A stretch of DNA of 64,000 nucleotides, from the NCBI GenBank assembly GCA_038503035.1, contig JAVSML010021635.1:290936-354935 (forward strand), written 5' to 3'. Below the pieces are notes generated by a model. That model worked only from the letters and a program-made list of their open reading frames with translations, was not told the origin of the DNA and did not search any database. A program made the position numbers and the translations under genes. Shown one piece after another: positions 36,000 to 49,605 of the stretch (the stretch's first letter is position 1; each line of letters begins with the position of its first letter). This DNA comes from Crocodylus rhombifer. Its lineage: Eukaryota > Chordata > Crocodylia > Crocodylidae.

Positions 36000-37680
36000 T
36001 ACCTCTCTGGCCACTAGCACATGGCAGAAGACACAATTGTTGGGATTCAAAATAACTTCCCATCAACTGTCCCGTGGTGTCATCTGCAATCCAGTCTTCC
36101 AGGTCATTGATGAAAATATTGAACATTGGCCCCCAAACCAACCCCTGGGTCACTCCACTTGATACCAGCTGCCAACTAGGCATTGAGCCACTACTGTCTG
36201 AGCCCAAAGATCTAGCCAGTCTTCTATCCATCTTACAGTCCATTCATCCAACCTGTACTTTCTTAGCTTGCTTGTAAGAGTGTTGTAGGACACCATATCA
36301 AATGCCTTGCTAAAGTCAAGGTATATCACATACACTGGTCTCCCCATGTCCACAGAGTCAGTCATCCCATCATAGAAGGTAATCAGGTTGGTCAAGCATG
36401 ACTTGCCTTTGGGGAATCCATGCTGACTGTTCCTAATCACCTTTTTCTCCTCCACGTGCTTATAAATTAATTCCTTGAGGACCTGCTCCATAAGGGACAG
36501 GTGAGGCTGACTGGTCTGAGTTCCCCAGTTCCTTCTTTCCTTTCTTAAATATGAACACTAGATTTGACCTTTTCCAATTGTCCAGGACCTCCCCAGTTGC
36601 CATGAGCTTTCAAAGATAATGGCCAGTGGTTCTGCAATCCTATCAGCAAATACCCTTAGCACGTTCAGGTGTATTGTGTCTAGCCCCATGAACTTGCCCA
36701 CATTCAGCTTTTCTAAATAGTCCGTAACCTGTTCTTTTGCCATTGCTGGCTGATCATTTTCTCCCTAGTCTGTACTGCCAGGTGCAGTAGTCTGAGAGCT
36801 GACCTTGCTTATGAAAACTGAGATAAAAAAGGCATTGCATACTTCAGCCTTTTCTGTATCATCTGTCACCAAGTTGCCTCCCCTATTCAGTAACAGACCC
36901 ACAGTTTCCCTGATCTTTGTCTTGTTTGCTGACATACTTGTAGAAACCCTTCTTGTTACTTTTCACACCTTTTATTAGCTGCAACTCCTTTTACAATTTG
37001 GCCTTCCTGATTTTTATCCCTGCCTGGCTGAGCAATATTCTTATCCTCCTCCATAGTTGTTTGTCCAAGTTTCCACTTCTTGTAAGCTTTATTTCTTTTT
37101 CAGTTCCCTGAAAAGACCAGCTAGGCTTAGCAGGGAACTCTTGCCATACTTGCTAGTCTTCCTGCACATTTGGATGGTTCATTTCTGCGCCCTCTCTCCA
37201 GGACTCCTTTCCCCACTGAGACTCGCCCCCCACAGGATTCCGCCTATTGGGTCCCTAGTGAGTCAAAGTTTGCTTTTCTGAAGTCCAGGGTCCTTACTTT
37301 GTTGTGCTTCTTTCCTTTCCTCAGGATCCTGTACTCAAACATCTCATGGTCACTATTACCCAAGGTGTCATCCACTTCTACATTCTCTACCAATCCTTCC
37401 TGTTTGTGAGCAGCAGGTCAAGAATGGCATGGCCCATAGTTGGCCTCTCCAACACTTGCACCAGGAAGTTGCCCCCAGTACTTTTCAAAACCTTTCTGGA
37501 TTGCCTGTGCAGTGCTGTGTTGCCCTCCTATCAGGTGTTAAGGTGACTGAAGTCCCCCATGAGAACTGGGGCCTATGATCGGAAAATTTCTGTTAGCTGT
37601 TTGAAGAAAGCCTCATCCTCCAGGTCTGGTGGTCTATAGCAGATACCCATCACAACATCACCCAGTCTTTACTAACCTTT
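36000..37680 (-). mobile_element. CR1 LINE fragment (endonuclease to RT), minus strand
   Basis: Read on the minus strand it covers the late endonuclease region (about 37660-37250, in several frames), the linker (about 37100-36780) and the RT up to its catalytic box. RT pieces: NSQHGFPKGKSCLTNLITFYD (about 36440-36380), YLDFSKAFDMVSYN (about 36320-36285) and an A-D-D-T box (ADD at 36079-36087). The 3' UTR is missing, so this piece was cut at both ends. Several frameshifts. Confidence 0.9.
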
Positions 37681-38039
37681 TGGCAGTGGTCCACAGTCTA
37701 ACCCCTTGACAGCAATACTGAGCAAGTACTATGCTGCTGGCATCATGAATTTTTCTCTACCATCCTGAGGAAATGGGTGTGTAGGAAACACAATTTCCTG
37801 TAGCAACAAGCAATGCTGGAGGGTCTCACTTAGCACTTATGTAACAGGAACAGGGAAACTGGCCTATGACTTCAAGGAGAAGCCTAGAGTTTTGGGAGTA
37901 TTTTAGTATCAGTAATGTTAATCACTCCTTATAAAGGTATGTGCCAAGGTCCTGCTCCTGTAAAAACTTGCATAGTCTTAATTTAACAAGTTAAACTTCT
38001 TCACAGTAAGGATGGCCAAAATTTGCCATAGTTATAACA

Positions 38040-38824
38040 GCTGCAAAAGGTTATAACTTCCCAATAAGGACAAGTGTGAAGTCCTGCACTTAGGACAGAA
38101 CAATCTCATGCACTGGTACAGACTGGTTAAGCAGCACCTCTGCAGAAAAGAACCAGAGTGGACAATAAACTGAATAAGAGCCTCATTGTGGCATTATTGT
38201 GAATAAAGTTAACAGCATACTGGTCTGCATTACCCAGGAGCATTGCCAGCAGAGCGAGGGAAATGATTCTTTCCCTGTATTCAGCACTGGTGAGGCCACA
38301 TCTGGATTACCGTGTCCAGTTTCGGGCCCCCCATTGCAGAAAGGATATGGACAAATTGAAGACAGTCCAGCAGAGGGAAATGAAAATGGTGAGGGGGCTG
38401 GGACACACAGCTTATGAGGAGAGGCTGAGGGAACTGGGCTTATTTAGCCTGGCGAAGAGAAGACTGAGAGGGGATTTAGTAGCAGCCTTCAACTACCAGA
38501 AAGGTGGTCTGAAAGAGGATGGAGCTAAACTGTTCAGTGGTGACAGATGACAGAAGAACCAATAGTGGCAAGTTTCAGCAAGGGAACTTTAGGTTATATA
38601 TGAGGAAAAACTTTCAGAAGTGGGGTAGTAAAGCACTGGAACAGGTTACCCAGAAAGGTTGTGGAATCTCCATCCTTGGAGGTTTTTAAGACCCAGCTAG
38701 ACAAAACCTTGACTGGGATGATGTAAATGTGGATGGTTCTGCTTTAAGCAGGGAGTAGGACTAGATGACCTCCTGAAGTCTCTTCCAACCCTATATATAT
38801 ATATATATATATAATGATTCTATG
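38040..38824 (+). mobile_element. CR1 LINE 3' fragment, plus strand
   Basis: Carries the RT C-terminal region and 3' [22 protein letters not shown] (about 38278), [20 protein letters not shown] (about 38416) and a UTR ending in AATGATTCTATGA. A TA dinucleotide run (38792-38813) sits in the 3' tail. It faces away from the minus-strand CR1 at 36000-37680. Confidence 0.92.
38792..38813. repeat. (TA)n microsatellite in a CR1 tail
   Basis: About 11 TA units between CCC and ATGATTCTATGA; other CR1 ends have a single CCCTATGA here, so the run probably grew from the tail itself. Confidence 0.85.
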
Positions 38825-38854
38825 AAATAAGCACTTGGTCTTAATGTTACGGTC

Positions 38855-39157
38855 AATTTTTTTCAGTAACTGCAAGAATGCATTTTTAAAATCACTTTCA
38901 CTTTGAATGGGTTTATATGCAGTATTTATCATAAAAGATACAAAGATGTTTTATATATATATTAAGTAATAGAAATTGAGTGAAATTCAATAATACAGAG
39001 TGCAAGACCCTTAGAGTCTGATAAGAATTGCCACTATAAACAAATATATATGTATATATAAAACATCTTTGTATCTTTTATGATAAATACTGCATATAAA
39101 CCCATTCAAAGTGAAAGTGATTTTAAAAATGCATTCTTGCAGTTACTGAAAAAAATT
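38855..39157. repeat. perfect 105-bp inverted repeat with 93-bp spacer
   Basis: 38855-38959 and 39053-39157 are exact reverse complements over 105 bp; the match ends on both sides at the next base. The 93-bp spacer (38960-39052) contains an 84-bp reverse-complement copy of 40767-40850 with one mismatch. The inner ends of the arms are ATATATA runs. No transposon terminus is recognised at the outer ends. Confidence 0.95.
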
Positions 39158-39589
39158 ATATAAAAGCATTTTTTGTCAAGCTTATTTCACTGCATTTTTA
39201 TTCATACACAGGCCTATACAGCAAATGTTATTTTTATGCAATGAAGTTGTTTTAAAATGAAAACTCCAACTGGCATCTATTAACTTAGGGTTGTAAATCA
39301 ATTAACACACTTGCATACCAAAATATGCAAGTTTTATTTTCCTAATCATAAAAATGATCAGGCCTTCAAAATCGAAGTTATTGCCATAAAACCAAATTGA
39401 GAAGTTTCTGATTTTTGAGGTGACAGCATAGAAGTGCAGGATCTCTCTGAACTGGCATATTGTGTATAAAACTCCATGACAAACTATGTACTTACCATCT
39501 GATAGTTTTGTGGCAGTCAGAATAAAATACTCTCCTGGGCTATACTGCCTTGTCTCTTACTGTCATTGGCAAGCACATTATAGAATTCA

Positions 39590-40101
39590 GGAGGGCCAAA
39601 ATGGCAGATCTCGTCAGTGGCCAGACTCCATTTCCCAGGAACCCCTGGCCATGCAGCTCCTGGACAGTCTGCATGCAGACCCCAGGAGCGTGGGGCCATG
39701 ACAACACATGGCTGCAGAACCAGGGCTCTGCCCCAGACTCGCCCCCACACTGTCATGGCCCCACGCTCCCAGGTTCTCCATGGAGACTGGCTGGGAACCC
39801 ATGGGCAAGGTGTGTGGGCAGTGGATCACAGCTCTGGCCCTGCGCTGTCACTGCCCCAAGACCCCAGGGTCTCCCTAGCCCCAACCACCCATCTTCCATC
39901 TTTTTCCCAGCCATGGCCCCATCCCAGCCCAAGCCAGTACCCTGCCCATGTGGTAGGTGCAGGGTGCATGGGCCAGGGTGCTCCAGGAATGGGGCTGAGT
40001 TTGGCTGCAGATGCCAGAAAGAGCCACTGTCAGAGGGGTTGCTAGGAAATTGAATCCACTAGACTGAAAGCTGCCGAAGGGCCAGACTTTGCCCACCCCT
40101 G
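39590..40101. mobile_element. hAT (Charlie-like) fragment, one terminus
   Basis: The right edge ACTTTGCCCACCCCTG (40086-40101) equals the right end of the element at 23091-24671, and the interior is GC-rich in the same way. No matching left end is visible, so the left border is a guess from base composition. Confidence 0.5.
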
Positions 40102-40257
40102 ATATAAACCCTTTAAAAAAAACTGATCAAGATCTTGGGACCTCAGTGGTCTGGGAATTAGATGCCTTCCTCCGAGTACTGTCTTAAATTAATTGGCAAA
40201 AGAATAATTATGTCTAAAATGGCCAACATTGTGCTTTAGCTTAAACGTATTTTCAAA

Positions 40258-41000
40258 GTTTCATAGATATTAGGGGTTGGAAGGGATCTTACAGGGCATC
40301 GGGTTCAGCCCACTTGCACTTGGGTAGGAAAGACTGCTGGGGTCAGATGACCCCAGCAAGATGTTCTCCATGTCCCTCTCTTTCACTTTCTGGTACACTT
40401 GTAGAAAATAATCACATTCCCCTACCAACCTTTGTTCTGCAAGGCTGAGCAAGAAAAGCTCTTCTATTTTCTTCTTGTGAATAGACTCTCCATTCCCTTA
40501 ATCACAGTAGCCACTTGTGGAAACTCTGCCAGTTTGTTTATTTTTTCTTGAACATGCATGACCACAACCCGTTGCAGTATTATAGATAAAGTCTTACCAG
40601 TACTTCAATACAACAGCATTAATCTTTCCCTGACCTGGGAATATGCTTTCACTGATGAATCTCAAGACTGCATTTCCTTTGCCATAATCACAGTGCTGGT
40701 TCATAATCATTCTGTGACTGACAAATATAGCTAAACCTCTCTTCTCTATTACTTCCTCCTGATAAAATTTGTTTATAGTGGCAATTCTTATCAGACTCTA
40801 AGGGTCTTGCACTCTGTATTACTGAATTTCACTCAATTTCTATTACTTAAAAGATTGCCCAGTTGTCTTACTTTATGATGTGCTAGCCTCTTCTTTATGG
40901 ATGATGCTTCCTTTGTGTTGGAAATGTCATTAGCACATTTCTACTTTTTGTGCCAATGTTTTTAATATTAAAATTAATATTTTCATTAAAATAAAAGAGA
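40258..41000 (-). mobile_element. old CR1/L3-like LINE fragment, minus strand
   Basis: Begins with a CR1-type 3' end (TTTCATAGATATTAGGGGTTGG, about 40259) and continues with antisense of the ORF2 C-terminal region and RT (phrases such as CTTTCACTGATGAATCTC and GTCATTAGCACATTTCTACTTTTTG). Heavily diverged, no frame. Bases 40767-40850 inside it are the source of the spacer of the inverted repeat at 38855-39157. Confidence 0.6.
40767..40850. repeat. donor of the 84-bp inverted copy at 38962-39045
   Basis: Reverse complement of 38962-39045 at 83 of 84 bases; the one difference is at 40822. It lies about 1.8 kb from its copy. Confidence 0.93.
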
Positions 41001-42334
41001 GAGACGGTGTTTAGTACTTAAAGGGCAAGAATTCATATCAAAACGGGATCCCTGACTGCAAGTTTCATTAATTGTACACGTGATTAAATAGCCACAGAAA
41101 ATCAACTTTTCTTTTCCTTCCAAAGAGGAGGCAGCAGTGATTGTCAAATAAGACTGACATACGCTGAAAGTAGCAAGCAGTGTTCGATGTAGTTTTGAAC
41201 TGTAACTTACTAGATACACTGAGAACTTAAATTTACAGAGATATCTTGCTTATCTGCTCCTTTTCAAAAGCATTAAAATTAATTTATTAGACAGACCACA
41301 TTCTTCATAGTGAAAAAAGAAATGCTGCTTTTGATTTTGGCCCAGTTTAAAAGAGAAATATTTAAATTAAAACACAATACATTTTCTGTTGCTACCAGGT
41401 TTTACAAAAATAATACAACAATACAGTGAAAATAAAACTATAAAGTAGAAAAATCTCCCTGTGATTAAGCTCATATAAAATAAATGCCTAATTCCATTCT
41501 TGGGATGTTAAGTCTCATTTAGTGTAACCTTACCAGTTCCTTATATAAATTCATTGACTCTCATTTAATTGATTTGTAAATGTTTATTCCTGTTGTCACT
41601 GCTTCACACAGCTTTGTTACTGACAGTGCATCTATTTTTCCACTTAAAAATAAAGACAGACTCAAACTTTATTTTACTTTTTTTTAATAAACAATAAAGT
41701 TTAAATAGTTAAAATTAAAAGAACCAGTCTATAGTAGAGCCAAGTATTATATTTTGTTTCCATTCCACGCCAGGCTTTAGATGTTGGACTTATTAGTGGA
41801 TGAGGGTCTTGAGAAGAGGCTTATGTTTAAAATACTGGTGTAATATAAACAGAGTATGCTAAGATAGAAAATGGCTTAATAAAAGCCACATTACAACAAA
41901 GATAATAGTTTTTGTAGCTTACTTAGTGGGCTGTCTCTTTTAGTATTTTATTTTGCCTCATTAATGGAAAAGTATACCAGTCTTCTTATTTAATGGTCTA
42001 CAAAATATTGGCAAGACTGAATTTCTCCAGAATATTGAGACATTTTGTCCTGCTAGTCTGAAAGTCAAAATACCAAAGGGAGAAATCCAAATGGAACTGA
42101 AAATTAGAATCCTTTAACCAAACCATCCAGAATGCACTGTGTTTCCATTCGGCATAAAAATGGATCAATAATTATTTTACTAGGTCTTTTTTATTCCTTC
42201 AAATCTACATATTTACAACATATCTATTTCACTTTCACTTTTTCCCTTGTCTCTCCTTAATCTAATTTCTGCCTTTATATATCCTTAAAACAATTCCTAT
42301 TTGCTTCTGTTCAACCTCAGTCACACTGTCATTT
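41001..42334. other. no recognisable feature
   Basis: AT-rich sequence without recognised repeat borders or coding signals. Confidence 0.45.
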
Positions 42335-42340
42335 TTTATT
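42335..42340 (-). terminator. AATAAA polyadenylation signal after the candidate exon
   Basis: TTTATT on the plus strand, 32 bases past the stop codon of the candidate exon. The hexamer is common in AT-rich DNA, so it is only supporting evidence. Confidence 0.3.
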
Positions 42341-42371
42341 AGCTTTTTAGGGTTTTTCTTTCTTTCAATTT

Positions 42372-42706
42372 CTACACTGTCTCAGTGTTGCTTTTTTCCT
42401 GTCTTTGTGCAGGAGTCTGCTTTGTTTTTTCATCTGTATACAGGTAAATGATCCTATGAAGAAGGCCAGCAGGAAAAAAGGCAACAGCACTGTGACTTAC
42501 TAGGCCATTAGCGAGCCATAGCTTCAGTAATAATTTCCAATATTTTCTCTTTTGGTGAGGTTGCATTTCTTCAGGAAAACATTTAGTTGATAGTATATTT
42601 ATAACACACTCTTGTGCCACAACAATCAAGACTGTCAGACAAAGCAATGCAGCACAATTGGATGAATATACCGTAACATGGAAAGCTGGTAGGGTCCCAA
42701 TAGCAG
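42372..42706 (-). CDS. candidate terminal coding exon of unknown gene
   Basis: Minus strand. A 335-bp stretch is open from a good splice acceptor (pyrimidine-rich tract, then TTCATTATTGCAG ending at 42707) to a TAG at 42372-42374. An AATAAA signal follows at 42335-42340, 32 bases after the stop. The encoded 110 residues have a hydrophobic segment (CAALLCLTVLIVVAQ), a basic linker (HQKRKYWK), a second hydrophobic stretch (LANGLVSHSAVAFFPAGLLH) and a polar tail (TDEKTKQTPAQRQEK), like the end of a membrane protein. I do not recognise it. The first codon is split after its first base, the same phase as the ATG5 last exon 1.15 kb upstream. It could be an alternative ATG5 end, the end of an unknown gene, a retrocopy remnant, or chance. 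Confidence 0.35.
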
Positions 42707-42740
42707 CTGCAATAATGAAGGTCAAAAAACATTAAAAAAA

Positions 42741-43858
42741 AAAGTCAGATTGTGAAAAATATATTTGTAAATTAAGGGAAATCTATTTTGATGAGATTTA
42801 GGCTTCTAAAATTCACAGGCTGATTGCCACAGTAAGAAAATAAATTCAGATATAATGAAGAACTAGCTTAGAAAAGGCTCAGCTTCCAATATTCAAAATT
42901 ATTAAAAACAATACATCTGTTTATTATATTATGACTTAACTGCCTTCTAGCCTATGGGAATAAAAATAGAATGGTATGATAATCTGTAACATCCTTTTAC
43001 ATTTTTCTTTACTGATTAAAGAAAATATTCTCACAGAAAAGAAGTTAAATTGGCAAAGAGAAATGACACCACAGATCCCAAGACAAAATTACCCTATGAC
43101 ATTACCATTTTAATGAAAACTGGTTTGAGGGATTAGGGCATAGTCTAATATGCTCTAATATATACTAGGACATTTTTAGTGACCAACTGCTTATAAATCC
43201 TAATATCTGTGACTTGGTTTGTATGTTCTTAAATAAAACATGCTCATAGGTTTTATTTTAAAAAAATCTCACTGCTTGCTATCAAAGTTAAAAGACCATA
43301 TGCATACGAATAGACATACTGTAAATATGAAATTCTCATTAAGGAAAATGGGTCTACTGTAATTTGATCTTTTACAAAAAGTTACTACAAGTTATTGATA
43401 ACTGAATCTCTCCTAGTGTCTCATTTTCTAGAAAATTAAACCAACATTTCCACTCTCATCAAAGTTGAACCACTAGTACTTCAGGAAATACCCATGTTTA
43501 TTTGTTCATCAGAAATACAAATCAAGTGGCACATATTTCCATTTGCTCTTCAGGCTGACAGTTTCAACTTCATTACATTTTACAAGAAAAGAGCAAGCTT
43601 ACAGTGGTCCTGTAAAGTCTTTCATATTGCAACTGAGGTTTAAATGACGACAGTGGAGAAAAGCAGTGGTGAAGCAAAGTAAGACCAGCCCAATTGCCCT
43701 TATCTGGTGATGAGATCTTTTTTCCTGTTTGGCTTGCAGCAGTGAATTTTTTTTTTCTGGTCAGGTTGCCTCCACCAACCCCAACAGAAGTAAAAGGTTG
43801 ACTTGCCCTGATAAATCCATCTCAAGAATAATTCCTTGTATCTGATATAGATGATCCT
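42741..43858 (-). other. ATG5: ATG5 3' untranslated region / 3' flank
   Basis: Follows the ATG5 stop codon. AATAAA hexamers on the minus strand occur at 43498-43503 and 43252-43257, about 360 and 600 bases past the stop; either could end the transcript. No transposon was recognised in it. Confidence 0.55.
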
Positions 43859-46516
<2,658 letters not shown>

Positions 46517-46622
46517 AGTGCACTCAATTTAAGGTGCCATAAAATGGCAAACTGGCCATAAAAATATAACACATAACATTTTTATGGCTGGTTTATATGG
46601 CACCTTAAATTGAACACACAGC
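46517..46622. mobile_element. palindromic MITE-like repeat
   Basis: The left arm (CAATTTAAGGTGCCATAAAA at 46524, ending GGCCATAAAAAT) and the right arm (ATTTTTATGGCTGG at 46578, ending GGCACCTTAAATTG) are reverse complements over about 40 bp with small gaps, around a short centre ATAACACATAAC. The whole is about 106 bp, a fold-back element. Confidence 0.6.
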
Positions 46623-47129
46623 AAATCTGGTCCAAGGCCAACAATCTCTTGATTGCCAACTTCTGTCCTGAACAACTGAAACCAAGATGAAGCAAGCAGG
46701 AGGCTCACTACACCTATATTACAATGGTTGGTATTTAGGGTACTTGCCTAGGGAGGGGAAAGGCTGGGTTCTAGACCCTCCTCAACCAGAGGGTGTTTGA
46801 ATCCATATTTCCTATTTTTCAGGGAACTTCCCAAACTACCGGCTTACAGGCTAGCCATGTCTGACAGCATCCTCCATACCTCCTGCTGAAGCTGGGTGTA
46901 CACGATACCACCTCTAAAGGCAGCTGCAACCCCCCCAGTAGCCACCCTAAACCTGTTCTGTACTCCACCTTATCAGCATACTGTCCTGCCCTTGCCTACT
47001 ATGCCTTGATGCAGTATTTATATAATTTGGGAGGCTGCCCTCAGACCATTAGTGTGACATTTCTGGTGCTTTATTCTGCCCTTCTCAACATTAGGCCACC
47101 TCATTCTGACTCAATCTGTTACTCTAGGG

Positions 47130-47452
47130 CAGCGATTTTCAACCAAGGTGCCACAGCACCCTGGGATACAATACCTTGAGAACCTGTTAAGGGTGCCATG
47201 GGGTGCTGCACAATGTTAGCACTGTTAGATTTACAAACATGATCCAGTTAGGTTTACAAACAAGATAAACTTAGAGATTTCAAACACAAACAGACCATTG
47301 TTGTGGTCTTTTTGAGTTCTCTGCAACAGAAAAACTGCTCTACAATTTTTATCTAGGCAAAAAAAAAGAGTGAAAATTTAGAGCTAGCATTTTCCAATGA
47401 GTGCTCAGGCTATCTAGAAGTGCTCCAAGTCTAAAAAGCTTAAGAACCACTG
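47130..47452. mobile_element. hAT (Charlie-like) element with target duplication
   Basis: Ends CAGCGATTTTCAACC (47130) and, reverse-complemented on the right, CAGTGGTTCTTAAGC (47452). Octamers CTCTAGGG (47122-47129) and TTCTAGGG (47453-47460) match at 7 of 8. Interior starts with the GGTGCCACAGCACCCTGGG block usual in this family. Confidence 0.85.
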
Positions 47453-47929
47453 TTCTAGGGACTGCTTGCCCTGTATTCAGACTCAGTCCATTGCAGTCAG
47501 GCTCCACACAGGGTTGGTCATCCTCAGTCTAATACTGCAATGTATGTCCTCCTGCTTTGCATCTTCAGTGGCCTCCCACCTCCCTTAAACCCACCCCCAT
47601 GCCTTGCGGCTAAACATAAACACAGGAAACCAAATTAGCAGGCTTACTGCTCTGAAGCCTACCTCTCTGCACTCAGTAACAGGGGTTAGGGGCCTCTGTT
47701 ACACTAGACTATCGAGGAAAAAGGAATGCAAGAGTTATTAGGGCCAGAGTGACAGCATTCCAAATACAACCTGAACCCAAGGAGGAAGGCATGCTTCTGC
47801 AAGACACTTAGTCCTGGGTTCTGCTTCCTGTTCCCAGTGTTATTTATGTATTTAATCAAATAACTATTTAGTAAAATGACTGGCATTCCTGCATCCAGTG
47901 CCAGATACATTTTTTCCATTTAGCAGTGT

Positions 47930-49130
47930 AAGTATGTCCCATACAGTCTTCTACCATGGATTAAGCATGGGATATCAAAATCACTTTGTGCCTCAGTATA
48001 CACCCAGACTCTGGGCTCCTTGTGGGTTGGATCTAGCTTGGGCACGGGGTGATTTCAGCCTAAGGCACGTGATGGTAGCAGTAGCTCCAGCTTTGGCTCC
48101 TACCATGGGCCCCATACCAGGGTGGCAGCTGCTGCCACCACCATGTTCCCCATACTGCAGCGAGAGCTGCCACTGCTGATGCATGTCACGGCTCTGGCTC
48201 TGACATGGGTGGCTCCAGCCTGGGGTGACAGCAGAGCCACTGGCTGAGGACATGGGACTGCAGCAATAACAATGGGCAAAGCAGGCAGAGCGTGAGTAGT
48301 GTTGTGTCTGTACTCATTCACCCTCTTGCTGCTGCTTGCCATGACCACCAGGGCCTAAGGGCCTCAGATTCTGTGGCAGGCCACTCCCTCTTTTCCATGC
48401 CCTCCCTCCCCCCAATTTCCAGTGGCCTGCCAACAACTTGTCGAATGGATAGAGTGGCTCCAAATGTTACATCTGGTCAACTGGATATATGTTTGACATC
48501 CCTGGAGTACTACTAATGGGATGTGTAGACTGAACGGGGGCCCTAAAAGGAACAGAAGGTTTTTAAAAACACCACTTCAGTTTAAGGCAAAGTAAACCCC
48601 GTATCATGTACACCTGTGTCTTACCTGCCTCTCCAGTGGCAGGGAGGGGAGGGCAAGCTGACGGTGGGCAGAGCAGTCCCTAGGGAGGGGGGGCTTGGGG
48701 CTTCCCTCCATGTCAACGGTGGCTCCCCCCAGGCAGCACCTGTCCACAGGCACCCAGCTCAGGTGGACCTGGAGGGCACCACAGCCGTAGAGAAAGGACT
48801 AGGTCCCCATGCAGCTCATGCAGGCAAGCAGGCTTCCGGGGGGGGGGGGGGGGGAAAATCAGGCTTGCTGCTTTTTTTTTTCCTTTGGTGGAGCCTGCCT
48901 TCCTGGGCTGTTGCCAGGCTGCCTGCATGGGCTGCCTGCACAGTCCCTGAGCCACACAAAGTCCGGTGCTTTGCTCCATGGCTGTAGGGCAGCAAACTAA
49001 AACTCCTCAGAGGTGTTGTAGTTTGCTGCGCCCCAAAGTAATTTCAGGTGCATTATACCACCAAATGTGCTACAGCCGCTGGAATTAAGACACAATATGA
49101 TGCTGATGCATGCAAACACCAGCACCATTA
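47930..49130. other. GC-rich block in the ATG5 intron, origin unclear
   Basis: GC-rich sequence between AT-rich flanks, probably transposon-derived as with the other GC-rich blocks here, but no termini were found. A 17-base G run lies at 48838-48854. Reading frames in it have no recognisable content. Confidence 0.35.
48838..48854 (+). repeat. 17-base G run
   Basis: Uninterrupted G tract followed by AAAATC and, 20 bases on, a T run. May form a G-quadruplex and may be miscounted in the assembly. Confidence 0.8.
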
Positions 49131-49366
49131 AAGCGGTGCAAAAGTATTTAACTCACTTTAAAGTGCCATGCACACATACCCCTCATTTCATCTACACACA
49201 CCCAATGACTAGATTCTCCTCTGCTAAAAAGTCAGTTAACCCACTTCCATGGTACAAGGTTCAGAAAGCAAAGAAACAGAGCTTGCGACGGAGGATCTCT
49301 CACAGTGCATCCCTGTGACTTTTTATATGGCTGAAGGAACATCTATAAACAAACTATATACTTGGA

Positions 49367-49605
49367 CAGGGGTTTTCAAGCTTTCTGGGTCAATGTACCC
49401 CTGGTGGCCAGTTGATGAGTGGGGGGGGGGGAGGGGAGTCCACCAGCAGCCGACTGATGACCGGGGGGGAGGGGGGGGGCATCCCCCACAGCCAACTGAC
49501 GAGCGTGTTGGCAGCAGAAGTGCTGGCAGTGCCCACTGCTGAGTACCCCTTGAGGCTATCCCAAGTACCCCCAGGGGTATGCATACTCCCAGTTGAAAAC
49601 CCCCG
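49367..49605. mobile_element. hAT element with target duplication
   Basis: Ends CAGGGGTTTTCAAGC (49367) and AGTTGAAAACCCCCG (49605) are inverted repeats. Octamers TACTTGGA (49359-49366) and TACTAGGG (49606-49613) match at 6 of 8. Inside the termini, GTACCCCTGG and CCAGGGGTAT extend the inverted symmetry. G-rich interior (49421-49480). Confidence 0.8.
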
